Under the pieces are notes generated by a model. The model was not told the origin of the DNA, made no database searches, and saw nothing but the letters and a program-made list of their open reading frames with translations. The translations under genes were made by a program, and so were the position numbers. This document shows, one piece after another, positions 35,501 through 46,900 of a stretch of DNA of 64,000 bases. Source of the DNA: Oegoconia quadripuncta (lineage: Eukaryota; Arthropoda; Insecta; Lepidoptera; Autostichidae); contig OX438754.1 of NCBI GenBank assembly GCA_949316235.1, positions 7,487,501-7,551,500 of the forward strand, read 5' to 3'. How positions within the stretch are numbered: the stretch's first letter is position 1; the number at the start of each line of letters is the position of its first letter.

Positions 35501-36024
35501 CTGACTCCCCAGAGAAGAACGAGCAAGAAACTCATCAATCAATCTCATGCACAATGGAAATCAAAAGAAATGAATAAATATGATAGATAAAAAAACCTAA
35601 CTGAATATAAATATAACTACATACTAATAAGTACATAAATACATAAATAAGTACATATTTCAATACATACGAATATAAAATATAACATACATATAATACA
35701 CGGAATGACACTATGAAATGTACATGTTATCTTTGATCATTACCTCCCATATATCTTTTGTTTGTAACGTTTTATAAATTTTGCCACCAGATAAAGAACA
35801 GAATTAAACGCACCGGCGACGGAACCCACTACGAGCTCGGTAACGACGATGCTCGTGCCTACGTAAAAGCCTACGGACTCCTGCACCCGCTAAACCCCAC
35901 CTACAACGTCATGTACACAGCCCCGTCAGCCACGCTCAAGCAGGAAGGCCTCCCCCTCTTTCACGAGAAAGATGTATTCAACGTTCAAAATAGTCACCAA
36001 AGGAGAAAAGCCACATCAGGATAG
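29588..36024 (+). CDS. Acyl-CoA desaturase D1 (6 exons, 398 aa), QPVE signature
   Basis: Exons: 29588-29831, 30854-30984, 31774-31979, 32443-32628, 34762-34957, 35791-36024, with matching phases and GT-AG borders. It is a membrane di-iron fatty acyl-CoA desaturase that should put a double bond into a fatty acyl chain at the ER, using cytochrome b5. Histidine boxes are HRFYTH (98-103), HRLHH (135-139) and HNYHH (276-280). RDHR-HH-YSDTDADPHN, NSAAHLYG and FPWDYKAAEL are also intact. Four hydrophobic segments fit the family. The signature is QPVE (259-262). The first box departs from the usual HRLW[SA]H. At 398 aa it is longer than common insect desaturases (about 330-360 aa), mainly at both ends. 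The start lies downstream of a TATA/initiator pair. Regiospecificity and substrate cannot be read from sequence. It is the most divergent of the three copies. Confidence 0.94.
31424..31579. mobile_element. Short palindromic MITE in D1 intron 2
   Basis: The arms 31424-31470 and 31524-31579 are near-perfect reverse complements beginning ATTGGTGTCGATTCGGATGT. The right arm has two extra TTTAG units. The spacer is about 53 bp. It encodes nothing. Confidence 0.85.
33225..33345 (-). repeat. LINE 3' tail in D1 intron 4
   Basis: GAAAT repeats followed by 'atcatttattcatgtaggca' form a reversed LINE 3' end with a pentanucleotide tail. Other D1 intron 4 sequence (32630-33220, 33350-34330) holds short repeat phrases and a decayed SINE-A head near 34060-34105. 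Confidence 0.6.
34333..34522 (-). mobile_element. SINE-B, internally shortened
   Basis: A T-run, then 'acaacgggttggtacttgac', 'ggtagctagccaggcggaca' and 'attgagccacggaggcgg', i.e. tail, middle and head of SINE-B in reverse, missing about 100 bp inside. Confidence 0.75.
35167..35306. repeat. Tandem duplication, 2 x 70 bp
   Basis: The units 35167-35236 and 35237-35306 differ by only a couple of bases, both ending 'agacgacacaacaggc'. They lie in D1 intron 5 and come from a LINE 3' end ('atttattgcacaca' phrase). A second reversed LINE tail, with ATCAAA repeats, follows at about 35388-35530. Confidence 0.85.
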
Positions 36025-36954
36025 CCTTAATATCGTCTATTTTACTCTCAAATAACTTATCTATAATACAAGTTTGCTATTTCAGTCTCCAAGTAGATTC
36101 AAAAATGTGTTCCGAGTTGTGAATGTAAAGCTATAAGCAGAGGCTCTCATTAGGGTAAGTATTTTGGTACAGGCAATTTTACATGACCAGTGGTAGCATG
36201 ACAGCTTATGGTACACCACCCGAAATTCTCCAAAACGATAGTCTAAATAAGACAATTAGAGATCTGCGGTTAGTACAGCTTGAATAGGCATCATGCCTTA
36301 ATCATAAAGAACAGCCCTGGTAGAATAAGTGTGACTCCGACTGTACAATAAGCAGATTGAAGTAGATTTTAAAATACTTAACTAACTTTTACCGTGGTTT
36401 GCTGCCCTGTGTTTATTTGTCTCCATTTAAAATTTACGTCATTTAATTACTCCTTTTCGATGTGAAATATAGACGCAAACGAGACGTCTAGAAATTGGTT
36501 ATGTTATGTGCCTTATCAGACTACGAATTTGTTTATACCTAATATAAATCCTCGTAAGTATTTTGTTACGACACAAGAAATTTTTATATTTAAAAAAAGA
36601 GTATGTAGCCGCACGCTGTACATTAATGTTTGATCTGCTACCTCTCTCTCTCTCTCTGTCTCAGAATCTCTAAATAGTATATAACAAACTCGCTATCCGT
36701 TTGTGCGGTTAGTTGTTCCAACTGTACAAAGGATTTTCATATGATTTTCACTGGCAATATGAAAATTTCTGCCGGAAGTTTATACATATATAACCATAGT
36801 TTATATTTTATTTCGAGATTCACGCGGGCGAAGTCATGGGCGGAAAGCTAGTTTATTATAAGACTGTGATTAGAATTCTGATCTTTGTACGACTATGAAT
36901 TAGTATTTGAATTACGATACTGTTGGATTAATTGATTACGTACAGTCAGCTGCA

Positions 36955-37112
36955 GGGAAACACCTGGGGTGGACACCTTCCTCAAAGGCCGGCAACGCAT
37001 CTGTGACCCTTTTGGTGTTGCGGGTGCCCATGGGCGGCGGTGATTGCTTTCCATCAGGTGACCCGCATGCTCGTTTGCCGCCCTCTCATATAAAAAAAAA
37101 AAAAAAAACAAG
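36955..37112 (+). mobile_element. Lepidopteran retroposon 3' end with A-tail
   Basis: 'aaaggccggcaacgcatctg', 'ggtgttgcgggtgcccatg', 'ggcggcggtgattgctttcc' and 'atcaggtgacccgcatgctc' end in a 16-A run. This 3' segment is scattered widely in lepidopteran genomes. Only the end is present. Confidence 0.7.
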
Positions 37113-39408
37113 ACCCTTCGTACTTACAGTCATATGTAAATATGGGGTCCCATTTCTCTGCAGCTAACTGTAAATGATGTTAGAATAAACAAAAAGATAT
37201 TGAAAAGAGAGTTCTGTTTTGGGCAGCATATGCTACCCAAGGGAATAAATAACGATAACTGTGTTTAACGAGTTGTGTATATATCGTAATGTTAATTATA
37301 TTGTTTTTTCAACGTGATATAACAAAGTCTAAATTAGATATAACTATTTGTATAAAGAACTAAAACCAGATGTAGTATAACTTAAAAAAACATTTAAAAA
37401 TTTACAATAAAACTAGTTGTCCGATAAGCTACAAAAATTTCTCAATAATATTATACTTTAAGTTATTTAATCTAGTTGTAAAACATGAATTTAAAGCTTC
37501 ACTTGTCAAAATATTTTATGCAGTCTGCTATTTACCTTTCGCAGATCAATAGCTCTATTATCAATTACGTTCTGATATATATGATTGGTAGGTTCATCGC
37601 TCGCTCGGGTAATTTGACGTTTTCTCATTGGTCAACGTTATTAATGACAATACCGTTGAAGTTACATAATTTTAGAGTCTCTAATTGGTTGACTTGCGAG
37701 GCTCATCCCTCCAGTGAGGAACCACATCTCTTTAATTATTTAGGTTAAGTCCCAAATATGTTGACGCCTGAGTCACCTATACCGGAGTGGCTCCGCGAGA
37801 AATGTAGCAAGATTGTTTACGTGTGATAAAATATGGATTTTGTAATTCCCTGCTTTGAGTTCAAACTTTTCTTCAACTTCTCTGATGCGTACAGTAAACT
37901 CAGGATACAGTTTTGAAATTTTACCTGAGCTCCACCATCCTATGTATGTCCAGAGTGGTTTTAAGATGCGTACTGATTTAGTGCAGCACGTTTCTTTTAT
38001 TTTTATTTTATTTTATTGGTAATACAGAATTTTGTTTGTGCGTTGGCCTTTCTAACCAGATTTATTCCTAGATAGACGTTTTGCATTAGCACTGTGGGGC
38101 AATTCTGTTATCAAATAAGTTTAATAAATAATATTGCTTAGAAAGACTGAAACCCCACAGTCAAACCATAATTTAATAGGGTTTTTAGAACTACTGATAA
38201 GACTGTGTGAACGACTGTGTATTGTGATTTAAGGTTTAGTTACTTGACTCTTCTATTCTATTCTATTCTAAGAGCAAGTGAACTCAATTGTAGATCTATA
38301 AATGAAGGTAAAACCAAAAAATATATTTGCTTGTCATAGCAATATTTTTATATAACAATTATTATTAATTTCATTTGAAATAAAAGTATTTTGTAAATTA
38401 TATTATGAGTCTTTATTTTTAACCGACTTCCAACCGATATCAATTTTTTCCACACACCTACAGTGTTCCGAGATATCTCCGTCAGTTGTGTATCGATTTC
38501 AAAAATCCTATTTTATCAGGAAAGATATAACCATATACAAGGTGAATTTGAATCCATGTAATTCCCATTCGGTGACTCCATTTCTTATTACGAACAACTT
38601 GCCCCAAGGAATCATAGTCAAATTCAATCGAAAAAATTTCGATTACTCCTACAAATTAAACCATTCTCAACCCAATTTTAGTACAGAAATCCAACAATTT
38701 TCGACTAAATTCGGTTAATGGTCCCTAGTGAAAAGTTGTTCGTAATCAGGGGTGGAGCCCCAGCCAATAATTGTTGGACTTCCATACTAAAGGTGATTTC
38801 AGAATGGTTACCTTTGTATGGGTAATCTAAATTTTTTTGATTGAATTCGTCTTTGGTCCCTTGGGCTTTGCCCTTTTTTGTGTATAGTCATTTCTGTCCT
38901 ATGTTTGTTCAATGTATGTGTGTATATTTATATGCAATAAAGTGTTAAAATAAATAAATAAATGGTCCCTTGGGGAAAGTTGTTCATAAATAAGAGTGGC
39001 GTCGACATTTAAAGAAAATTACACGAATTCAAATTCACCCTGAATAAATTTTAGTGTAGATTTGATGACGCACTCCGGAGATAGAGAACTGAACCATACG
39101 ATAAAATAGTTTTTACCACTTTTTGAAAGCTCAATATCAATGGGTGAATTTAAACTCCCAGAATCGATCTTCAATTGTCAGTTTTGGTATATTACTGTTT
39201 TGTTTCAAATTTTTTCTAATTTATTTAACTTTATTTATTTATTTCAAAGACAAACAGTGGCCCACAAAAATAAACAAGTAGGTCATGTACTGTTAAAATA
39301 TTACAATAATTATTAACTAATAGTCTCCTGCGTTATATAATCTGAGGTGCATTATATATTGCACTCATGTTGTCACAATGATCTCGAAAAAAATTAAAGG
39401 TTCAAACA

Positions 39409-39885
39409 TTTTTTTTTTCTTTTTTCATTTTTGACTGGATTCGCGTTTGACCACAATCTCACCTGATGGAAAGTGACGATGTGGTCGTTCGATAAAGCAC
39501 GCGATCCCAGTAAATGCCTATTCACTCTGCTCTTGAAGATCCCAAGGTTGTAGGATTCAGGAAAGACTGACGCCAGAAGGGAGTTCCATGCCTTGGCTGT
39601 TCGGATGATGAATGAAGAATCGAACTTCTTAGTGCGAATGTTCGTATATTAACTATATACGGGTGGAATCCCTCCCCGCGCCTAGTGGTCCGAAGATGGA
39701 AGGGTGACGATGGAATAAGATTATGTAATTCCAACGCACACTCCCCGAAATGCATCCTGTAAAAAACTGAGAGACAGGGGACTTCGTGACGGTGTTCAAG
39801 GCTCTGCAATTTAGCAGTCATCGAATTATCACCTATGAGTCTCATCACATCACATGAACTCCGTTGGGGCGCAGCAATGTCTATT
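39409..39885 (-). mobile_element. Jockey-like LINE ORF2 C-terminus with poly(A) (fragment 2 of 3)
   Basis: Sense frame shows MRLIGDNSMTAKLQSLEHRH, LSVFYRMHFGECALEL, then FIIRTAKAWNSLL, SVFPESYNLGIFKSRVNR and the end of the ORF, followed by an A-run (T-run at 39409-39418). This is the thumb and C-terminal region of Jockey/CR1-like reverse transcriptases. A frameshift lies near 39630. Confidence 0.85.
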
Positions 39886-40084
39886 TATTGATTTTACATA
39901 AGTATATAATTCTTACTACATTGATGTCAACATATTATATGATAGATTGAGATTTCTTCCATGCGAATGACCAAGACAAATATTATCTCGCGCGACATAA
40001 ACGTTTATCGCACTTGTCATGCTACGGGGGCAGATATTTTACTTGTGATTCATTTATTGTTTTTCAAAATATATGTCTTTCAAA

Positions 40085-40400
40085 TGTGAAATTTATACAT
40101 TTTTCCATTCGGTTGGACCATTGTAAGAAGCAGTTGGTCCAGTCTTCTTTAGAGACCTGTTGAATAACTTCTTCGGCTGCAATCAATGTTTGCCTCAAGT
40201 TTATCTTTAATTTTCGGGAACAAAACGAAGTTACAAGGTGTGCGATCTGGGTTATATGGCGGATGAGGCATCAGTTCTACATTTTCGAAACCTTCAAATA
40301 CCTGTTACCTCAGCAATATGTGCGAACGCGTTATCGTTGTTGACGACGACATTGCTTTCGAGGACGCTTTTCGCAAAGTCTCTGGGCAAGAACTTTCTCC
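40085..40400 (-). pseudogene. Mariner-family transposase remnant
   Basis: Broken minus-strand frames show NNDNAFAHIA (second catalytic Asp region), then MPHPPYNPDRTPCNFVLFPK (third catalytic Asp region) and WTNCFLQWSNRMEKCI, in the order of a mariner transposase C-terminal half. At least two frameshifts and a stop make it dead. The N-terminal half is missing. Confidence 0.8.
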
Positions 40401-40687
40401 ATACACAATGAGCTGTTTTAGGATAATTGCTAAAACAAAACTCTTATAAATTCCCTTTATAACTCTAATTGTTATAGCAATTTCAATTCGATTGTCATTC
40501 GTGACGTTTTGCTGTAACAGTATACGCATATTTTACGCGAACCAAAAACTATTTAAATATACGTAAAATCTATTACTTTGTTTATAGGTAGGTAAAAAGT
40601 ATTAACATATAAGGCCACCGGTTCAAGTTCGGTAATTTCGTAATTCAAATGTCTACCTAAAATTCGGCCTGTTTTCCAGAAGTCATT

Positions 40688-40722
40688 TATAAAACTGATC
40701 GAAATTATACATTACGTCATTA
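40688..40722 (+). promoter_or_regulatory. D2 core promoter: TATA box and initiator
   Basis: TATAAAA at 40688-40694 and TCATTA at 40717-40722; the A at 40719 is 31 bp from the first T of the TATA box. The surrounding 70 bp resembles the D3 promoter ('aaatattgtggacatc' is shared downstream). Predicted 5' UTR is about 211 nt. Confidence 0.72.
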
Positions 40723-40929
40723 CCCTCTTCAACTTCAAATATTGTGGACATCGACAATAAAATTTTATATCAGTATCTTTTAAGTAGTTAACGGTACAAT
40801 ATCTAGTCTAGTAAATAATAAAGTTATAGTTCAGGATTTAATGGAAGAAAAGTTTATGATAAAAAAAAATCAAATTTTTGTTACAACCAACTAAATCCAA
40901 CCGATAAGCAAGTTGTAATTAAACAGAAA

Positions 40930-43900
40930 ATGACGGCAACAGGAAAGCCGAAATTGAATGCCAGTGGGAGTGATGGTAAACCCAATGTACTGGAAAAGAC
41001 AAGTGAAGAGCTAAAACAAAAATCATATGTTAACGTTAAAGAAATAGGAACAGATTATACATATAAACATAAAATGGTGTGGAAAAATGCTATATTATTT
41101 GCATTATTACATGTTCTTGGTTTATGGGGGGTTGGAATTATTTTAACGGGAGGTGTTGGATTAAGAACATTAATATTTGGTAAGTGCACAATGAATATAC
41201 TTAAGACGAGCGTGATGCTAGAATTCACACAGTGAAATTCAGCTATTTGACAATGTAACAAGGAACAATATTTAAGTGAGCATTCTGGCGTCACGTTTTG
41301 CTGGAATCTTCATACTCATACGCAGAGTTTTACCTATGATTATAATTTATGTTCAAAAAATTGTGCATAAATAGTGCCACCGAAATATATAAGTCTCATA
41401 AATAAATAGTCTCTTTTTTGTTCTCCATGTGATTTATTAAATAGAATACTATACATTCCATCCTCCCGCACAAAATTGTCCAATTTGGATTTTTTGTGCG
41501 GCACTTCGTTGTTTTTGAAGCACTAATTATGCACTATTTTTTGGGTTATAAATTATAATCATGGGTAAAGTAGTCTCTGCGTATGAGAATGAGAATTCTA
41601 GCAACACGTGACTCTAGAATTCTCACTTAAGATATTAATAACTCTTAAACTATAGTGGCACATTTTTTTTCCTTTGGGCACTATTTGATAGTTTGAATGC
41701 AGTTTTTTGATATGGTCAAAATAGCTGAAATCACAGACACAAACAATGCTCAATACAAAGTGTAAGATATTTACGAACATGATGCTAGCATACACGAAAT
41801 GGCAGTCAGCTATTTGCATAATAGCAAAAAACTGTATTGAAATAGTGCCAAATAGTGCTCAGAGGATAAAATTTGTACCACTGTAATTAAAAAGGATTTA
41901 TCATACATAGTATTCCACCCAAACTTACAAGTTCAAATTTTTCGAAATTAATAGACCGATTCTAATGAAACTTTATACATATAAGCAAGCAGGATATATA
42001 GATCTAAAAAGTTAGTAGAAAGTATTTTCTATTTTTCCACACACAACAGAACACAGAACAGAAAAAATGCAATTCTTTTAAATTGCTGTTACTATGGAAA
42101 ACTTAAAATCGCTGTAATTTTGTTTCAATGCTCTTTTCGCAAATGTTCTCTACTAAATTTTTAGATCTATGTACGTGCCTTATGCGTATAAAGTTACATT
42201 CGAATCGGTTTATTCATTTCGAAAATTTTGGACTTGAAAGTTTGTATGGAATACCGTGCGGGATAAACCCTCTTAAAAGTTATTCAATATTTTAAGTGAA
42301 AGTTCTAGATTCACGTGTTGCCGGAATCCTCATTTCTCATACGCAGACAGTGATTTATATATGATTATAATTTTATCTCAAAAAACTGGGCATAAATAGT
42401 GCCACCAACATATAAAAGTCCCATAAATAGTACTTTAAAAAATAAACAATATTAAAAGTCGTTGTTAAAAAGAACAGCGACGACGGAGTTTTTTTCCTCC
42501 GTAGGCGCTAATACATAGGATTTTTATACATTCAATCCTCGCAGACAAAATTGTCCAATCTGGATTGTTTGTCCAGCAAACAAAAAGTCCGTCATCAAAT
42601 CGGTTAAGCCGTTTAGATTAAATTAGATTAAATAATCTATTTGTATAAATACGGAAAAGATGGGTGGATTGTGTGAAGGATAATATGAACGAAAAGGGCG
42701 TGAATGATGAGGTCACGGCTTATAGAGGAGATTGGAAGAAAAAGACGTACATACTGACGTACCCCAAATAAATATAGTAATAATGTAGATGTACTCGTAG
42801 GTTATATAATAATTGATAGATCCTATACATTTTACCCTCAGGGGTGCAAATGTAATATGTATAATGAATGTTAATTTAAATTCTATCCAGTTATTATTAT
42901 TATCATCCAGTCAAATAGTAGTAAATATAACTCATTATTAAAATCAATTCAAAAATTACAATTCATCTCAAATATGTCAATTAAAAATTCTAGTTACTGT
43001 AAGAACATTTGTCAATAACAAGTCGCTTACTTTATTTTTAAATGTCAATAAATTGCAGTCCCTTATGTTTCTTGGAATTTTGTTAAAAATAAGGTCTACA
43101 AATGTCACGTGGATGTAGATTACATATTGCTCTTATAATTTTTTTCTGTGCGATAAACTGTTTTTCCTTGTTAGTGAAGTTACCACAGAAAATTATGCCG
43201 CATTTGGTATAGTTTCTACGTAGCCAAACCAGTACGGTTTCTCGATTATGACACTTTGGATAGTTTATATAGAGCTTAAGCAAAATTAGTACCTTACTAC
43301 ACATACCGTCAGTATGTGAATTAGGTGCCAACTTACTATCACTAAGCCTAGAAACTTTGTGTCGTTAACTTTATTTCCACACCTGCTCAACACTTGTGGC
43401 GCATCAGGGGGCTTTTTGATTCATTATAATGTAGATTGATTTACTTTGAACCGTAGTGCCGATTTCGAACCATGTTTTTTCTTATAGTAGAAATAATGCT
43501 AATTTTTCTTCTTCAATTTAAGACTCTTTTCGGTGGAGTAATGACCACGTCTAATGCTAATTACGACAAAGAAAATAACTGATTGAGAGATACGAGGTTT
43601 CAATAAATTTATTTTTTAATTTGTCTTTATCAAAGTGTGTCCTACTCACTAACAGACCATCAAAAGTGATTTAAAATATGTAGTCCCCAACCCGCATTGG
43701 GCCAGCGTGGTGGACTATGGCGCATACTCCCACGTATACGAGGGAAGACTGCAGTGGCATGTTTACGAGATGAAATGATGATGTAATAATTTAAGTATAT
43801 GTAGTTTTAACTGTGGTGTGGTGGTTCGATTTCAGTGCGATTTTTTTTTCCAAATTAAAGGCATGTGTATGTTCACACATACAAGGACAAGCCGTTTCGA

Positions 43901-46900
43901 TTAGCTTTTAACTCATATAGTTTGATGTATTTCGATGGTATCATAGTCTTTTGAGGGTTTTCTATTTTTTTTTTATTTATGATTAAACTCAGAGATAAGT
44001 TCTTAGACATGTTTAATAGAAATGGATTAAGCCGTTTGGAATATATTTAGCTTTTAACACTTTTGGTTCACATGATATAATCTGAATGATATTATCGCAG
44101 GTTTTCTCGGAGGTTTTCTAAATTCTAAATTTATAAAATCTATAAATTTAAATTTGCTGTTTGTACAGACAACTTGATATGAGGATCTTTCATAACTTAT
44201 TATTTTTTTCTAGGGGCAATAGTCCTTGTTTATGCAAGTGAAGGAATCACCGTCGGGGCGCATAGATATTACGCGCACAAAACTTTTAAAGCGAAGCCAC
44301 TTCTGAGAGCTTTGTTAATGTTAGCACAGACGATAGGCGGACAGGTATGTATATTTATTTATGAAGTTCTAAATACAAATACTGTAGAATCATTTTTATC
44401 TTGAACATTCCGAATTATTATAATTATAAATAACTTGCACTTATTCCACCCACAATGTCAGAGATGACCGATGCGCTCACAATATAATACATGCACCGTG
44501 CACCGTCCGCTTTCCCACATAATAATGCAGGAGTAAATAAGCACCACCAACCAAGCCAAGTACTACAAGCTAAACAAGTCGACATTATAGGCGGAATAAG
44601 TAGAAGGTATTTACCGCATGTCAGTGTGAACAGGGGCCCTAGCGAGAAAGATAATTCAGGAGCTGATACTGACCCAATTTTTAAATAAGTTCTTTAAAAA
44701 TACTTATAAAAACAAGCTTTTAATACTCCATCATGATTATCACATATTATTCTAGTACAAAGACGAGTAACAACCCGTCAATGGAGTACCAGCGGCAATC
44801 TTCTGGCTCCATTATTGGATCCTCGTCGTCATGTGTAATGAAAAGTGCTCACGGCTACGAAACAAACTAGCCCAAATTCGACTACATTTGCCATCAAGAA
44901 GTTCCAGTCCCTACATTCCGCCTCCATCATCAGATCAGCAGCAGCAGCTATGCTCTTATCAATGGAGTAATGACCACGATTCTCTGCTTGAAAGAAAAAG
45001 AGGAGGGGGAAATCCTTTGACCAAGTAAAAGAATAGGTGAATGTCATTTCATAGCAAGAGGTTAAATCGAGGGCGGAAAGCGGATCAGCTCGATGGTACC
45101 ATAATATTGCATTGTCACCTAACTTACATAAAATGAAAACTTCAGCTTAAGCAGTTACCAGCAAATGGTTGAAATATGGTTTGCAAATTTTGAAACACAC
45201 TGAACATTGTAAAAACTACTGGCTCTCCAGAAGATGCGTGTAAAGAAATAAATATTTTAACTGTTTCCTAGCAATAGGTATTGACTATGTCTTTTTTATG
45301 ACTCCTGTTCAGAATAACATGCGGTACATAAAGTTAAAATCACATAGTTATCAGTTTTCGCAAAATACCGCCTCATTCGATTAGTCATACCTAATCTTCT
45401 GAATGTTACTTAATCTTCTGTGTCTCATCTCAGAATTCTGTATACACCTGGGCACGGGATCACCGTCTGCACCACCGGTACTCGGACACGGATGCCGACC
45501 CTCATAATTCCAAACGTGGTTTCTTCTTCAGCCACATAGGCTGGCTGATGATGAGGAAGCATCCTTACGTCGCCGAGCTCGGAAAGAGAATCGATATGAG
45601 CGATTTAGAAGCAGATTGGATGGTTGTGCTCCAAAAGAAGTTAGTTTCGAAAGGTTATTTTAAGAAAGTCTTTGTCACTGCGTGCCCCGAGGGTTTCGGA
45701 CCGTATTCCAGTATGGATACACTTTATACTTCCTATATCTTAAAGCCCCTAATTTTTTGCACATGGATAGAGTAGTACCTACCTGTCAATGATAGAATGA
45801 AAATGTTTTTTACAAATCGGTAGCTTGCCTTACTGTGAACTTAATTGAGTCGGAAAATATACTTGTATAACTATTTTCAAAAAAATCCATCAATAACTTC
45901 TTTATATTTATGAAAAATTTCATCGAGGGCAAATATCACGACTCAATCTAACTAATATTATAAATGCGAAAGTTTGGATGTTTGTTTGTTTATTTGTATG
46001 CTTGTTGCTCAATCAAGGCGAAACGGATTAATGGATTTGGATGAAATCTGGTATATTGGTAGAATAATTTATCCCGATAAAGTGAGTAGTTTTCGCGGGA
46101 GAAACAAATTTCCGCCATAAAGTTATTCCACGCTGGCGAAGCCGCGGGCGGAAAGCTAGTAAACTATATTTAGAAAATATAAAGTAGCCATTGATTATTT
46201 TTTTAGAAAATCGTTTAGGAGATCTTATTATCTTCTACAACGCAATGAAGTTCATAGTGTGGTATCTTTTTTAATATTGCAGGTTTTGTAACTGAAAGGA
46301 GACTGAAAACAGAAAACTGTGTAAATAGGGCCTTGCGTGCCATTGTGGGCAGTCAGTTATTGTGTGATGGTGCTCACGGTAATGTATGGGAGTGAATGTT
46401 GGGTATGGCAGGAGAAGCATGAGAGTAAAATCAACGCAGTAGAAATGCGTTCACTGCGTAGTATGTGTGGATTAGAGAAAGGTATGACGTGCAAGATGAC
46501 GTAGTGAGTAAGTTAGAAAGAGGTATGTTAAGGTGGTTTGGGCATACAGAACGAATGAATGAAAGGAGATTAACGAAAGCAATATATAACGAAAGCGTGA
46601 ATAGAAGGGTCGGTAAAGGTCGACCAAAAAGAACGTACGTCAATCAAGTTAATGACGTACTCACAAAAGGTCAGGTGCGATCTACCGCTAACCGATATAT
46701 GAAGCATTTGATGAGAGTGCAAAAAGCAAAAATTAGTATGTCAGGATCGTTGTAAGTGGAAATCAATAGTCTCTGTCTACCTCAAACGTGAGCACGTATG
46801 TATGTATGTTTTAGCGCTACAACGCAACTGACAAACACAGGTGTAAACTTATAATATCGACTGTTAAAAAAATGATGGCAACCCGTGAGTTTCTTGAATA

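Larger units (their letters stand above)
36025..40687. other. Spacer between D1 and D2, no gene seen
   Basis: It must hold the D1 3' UTR; no AATAAA was seen in the first kilobase after the stop. Contents: a Helitron-like end at about 36765-36850, a retroposon 3' end with A-tail at 36955-37112, short repeat phrases near 38420-38700, a LINE fragment at 39409-39885 and a mariner remnant at 40085-40400. 37200-38400 shows nothing recognisable. Confidence 0.6.
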
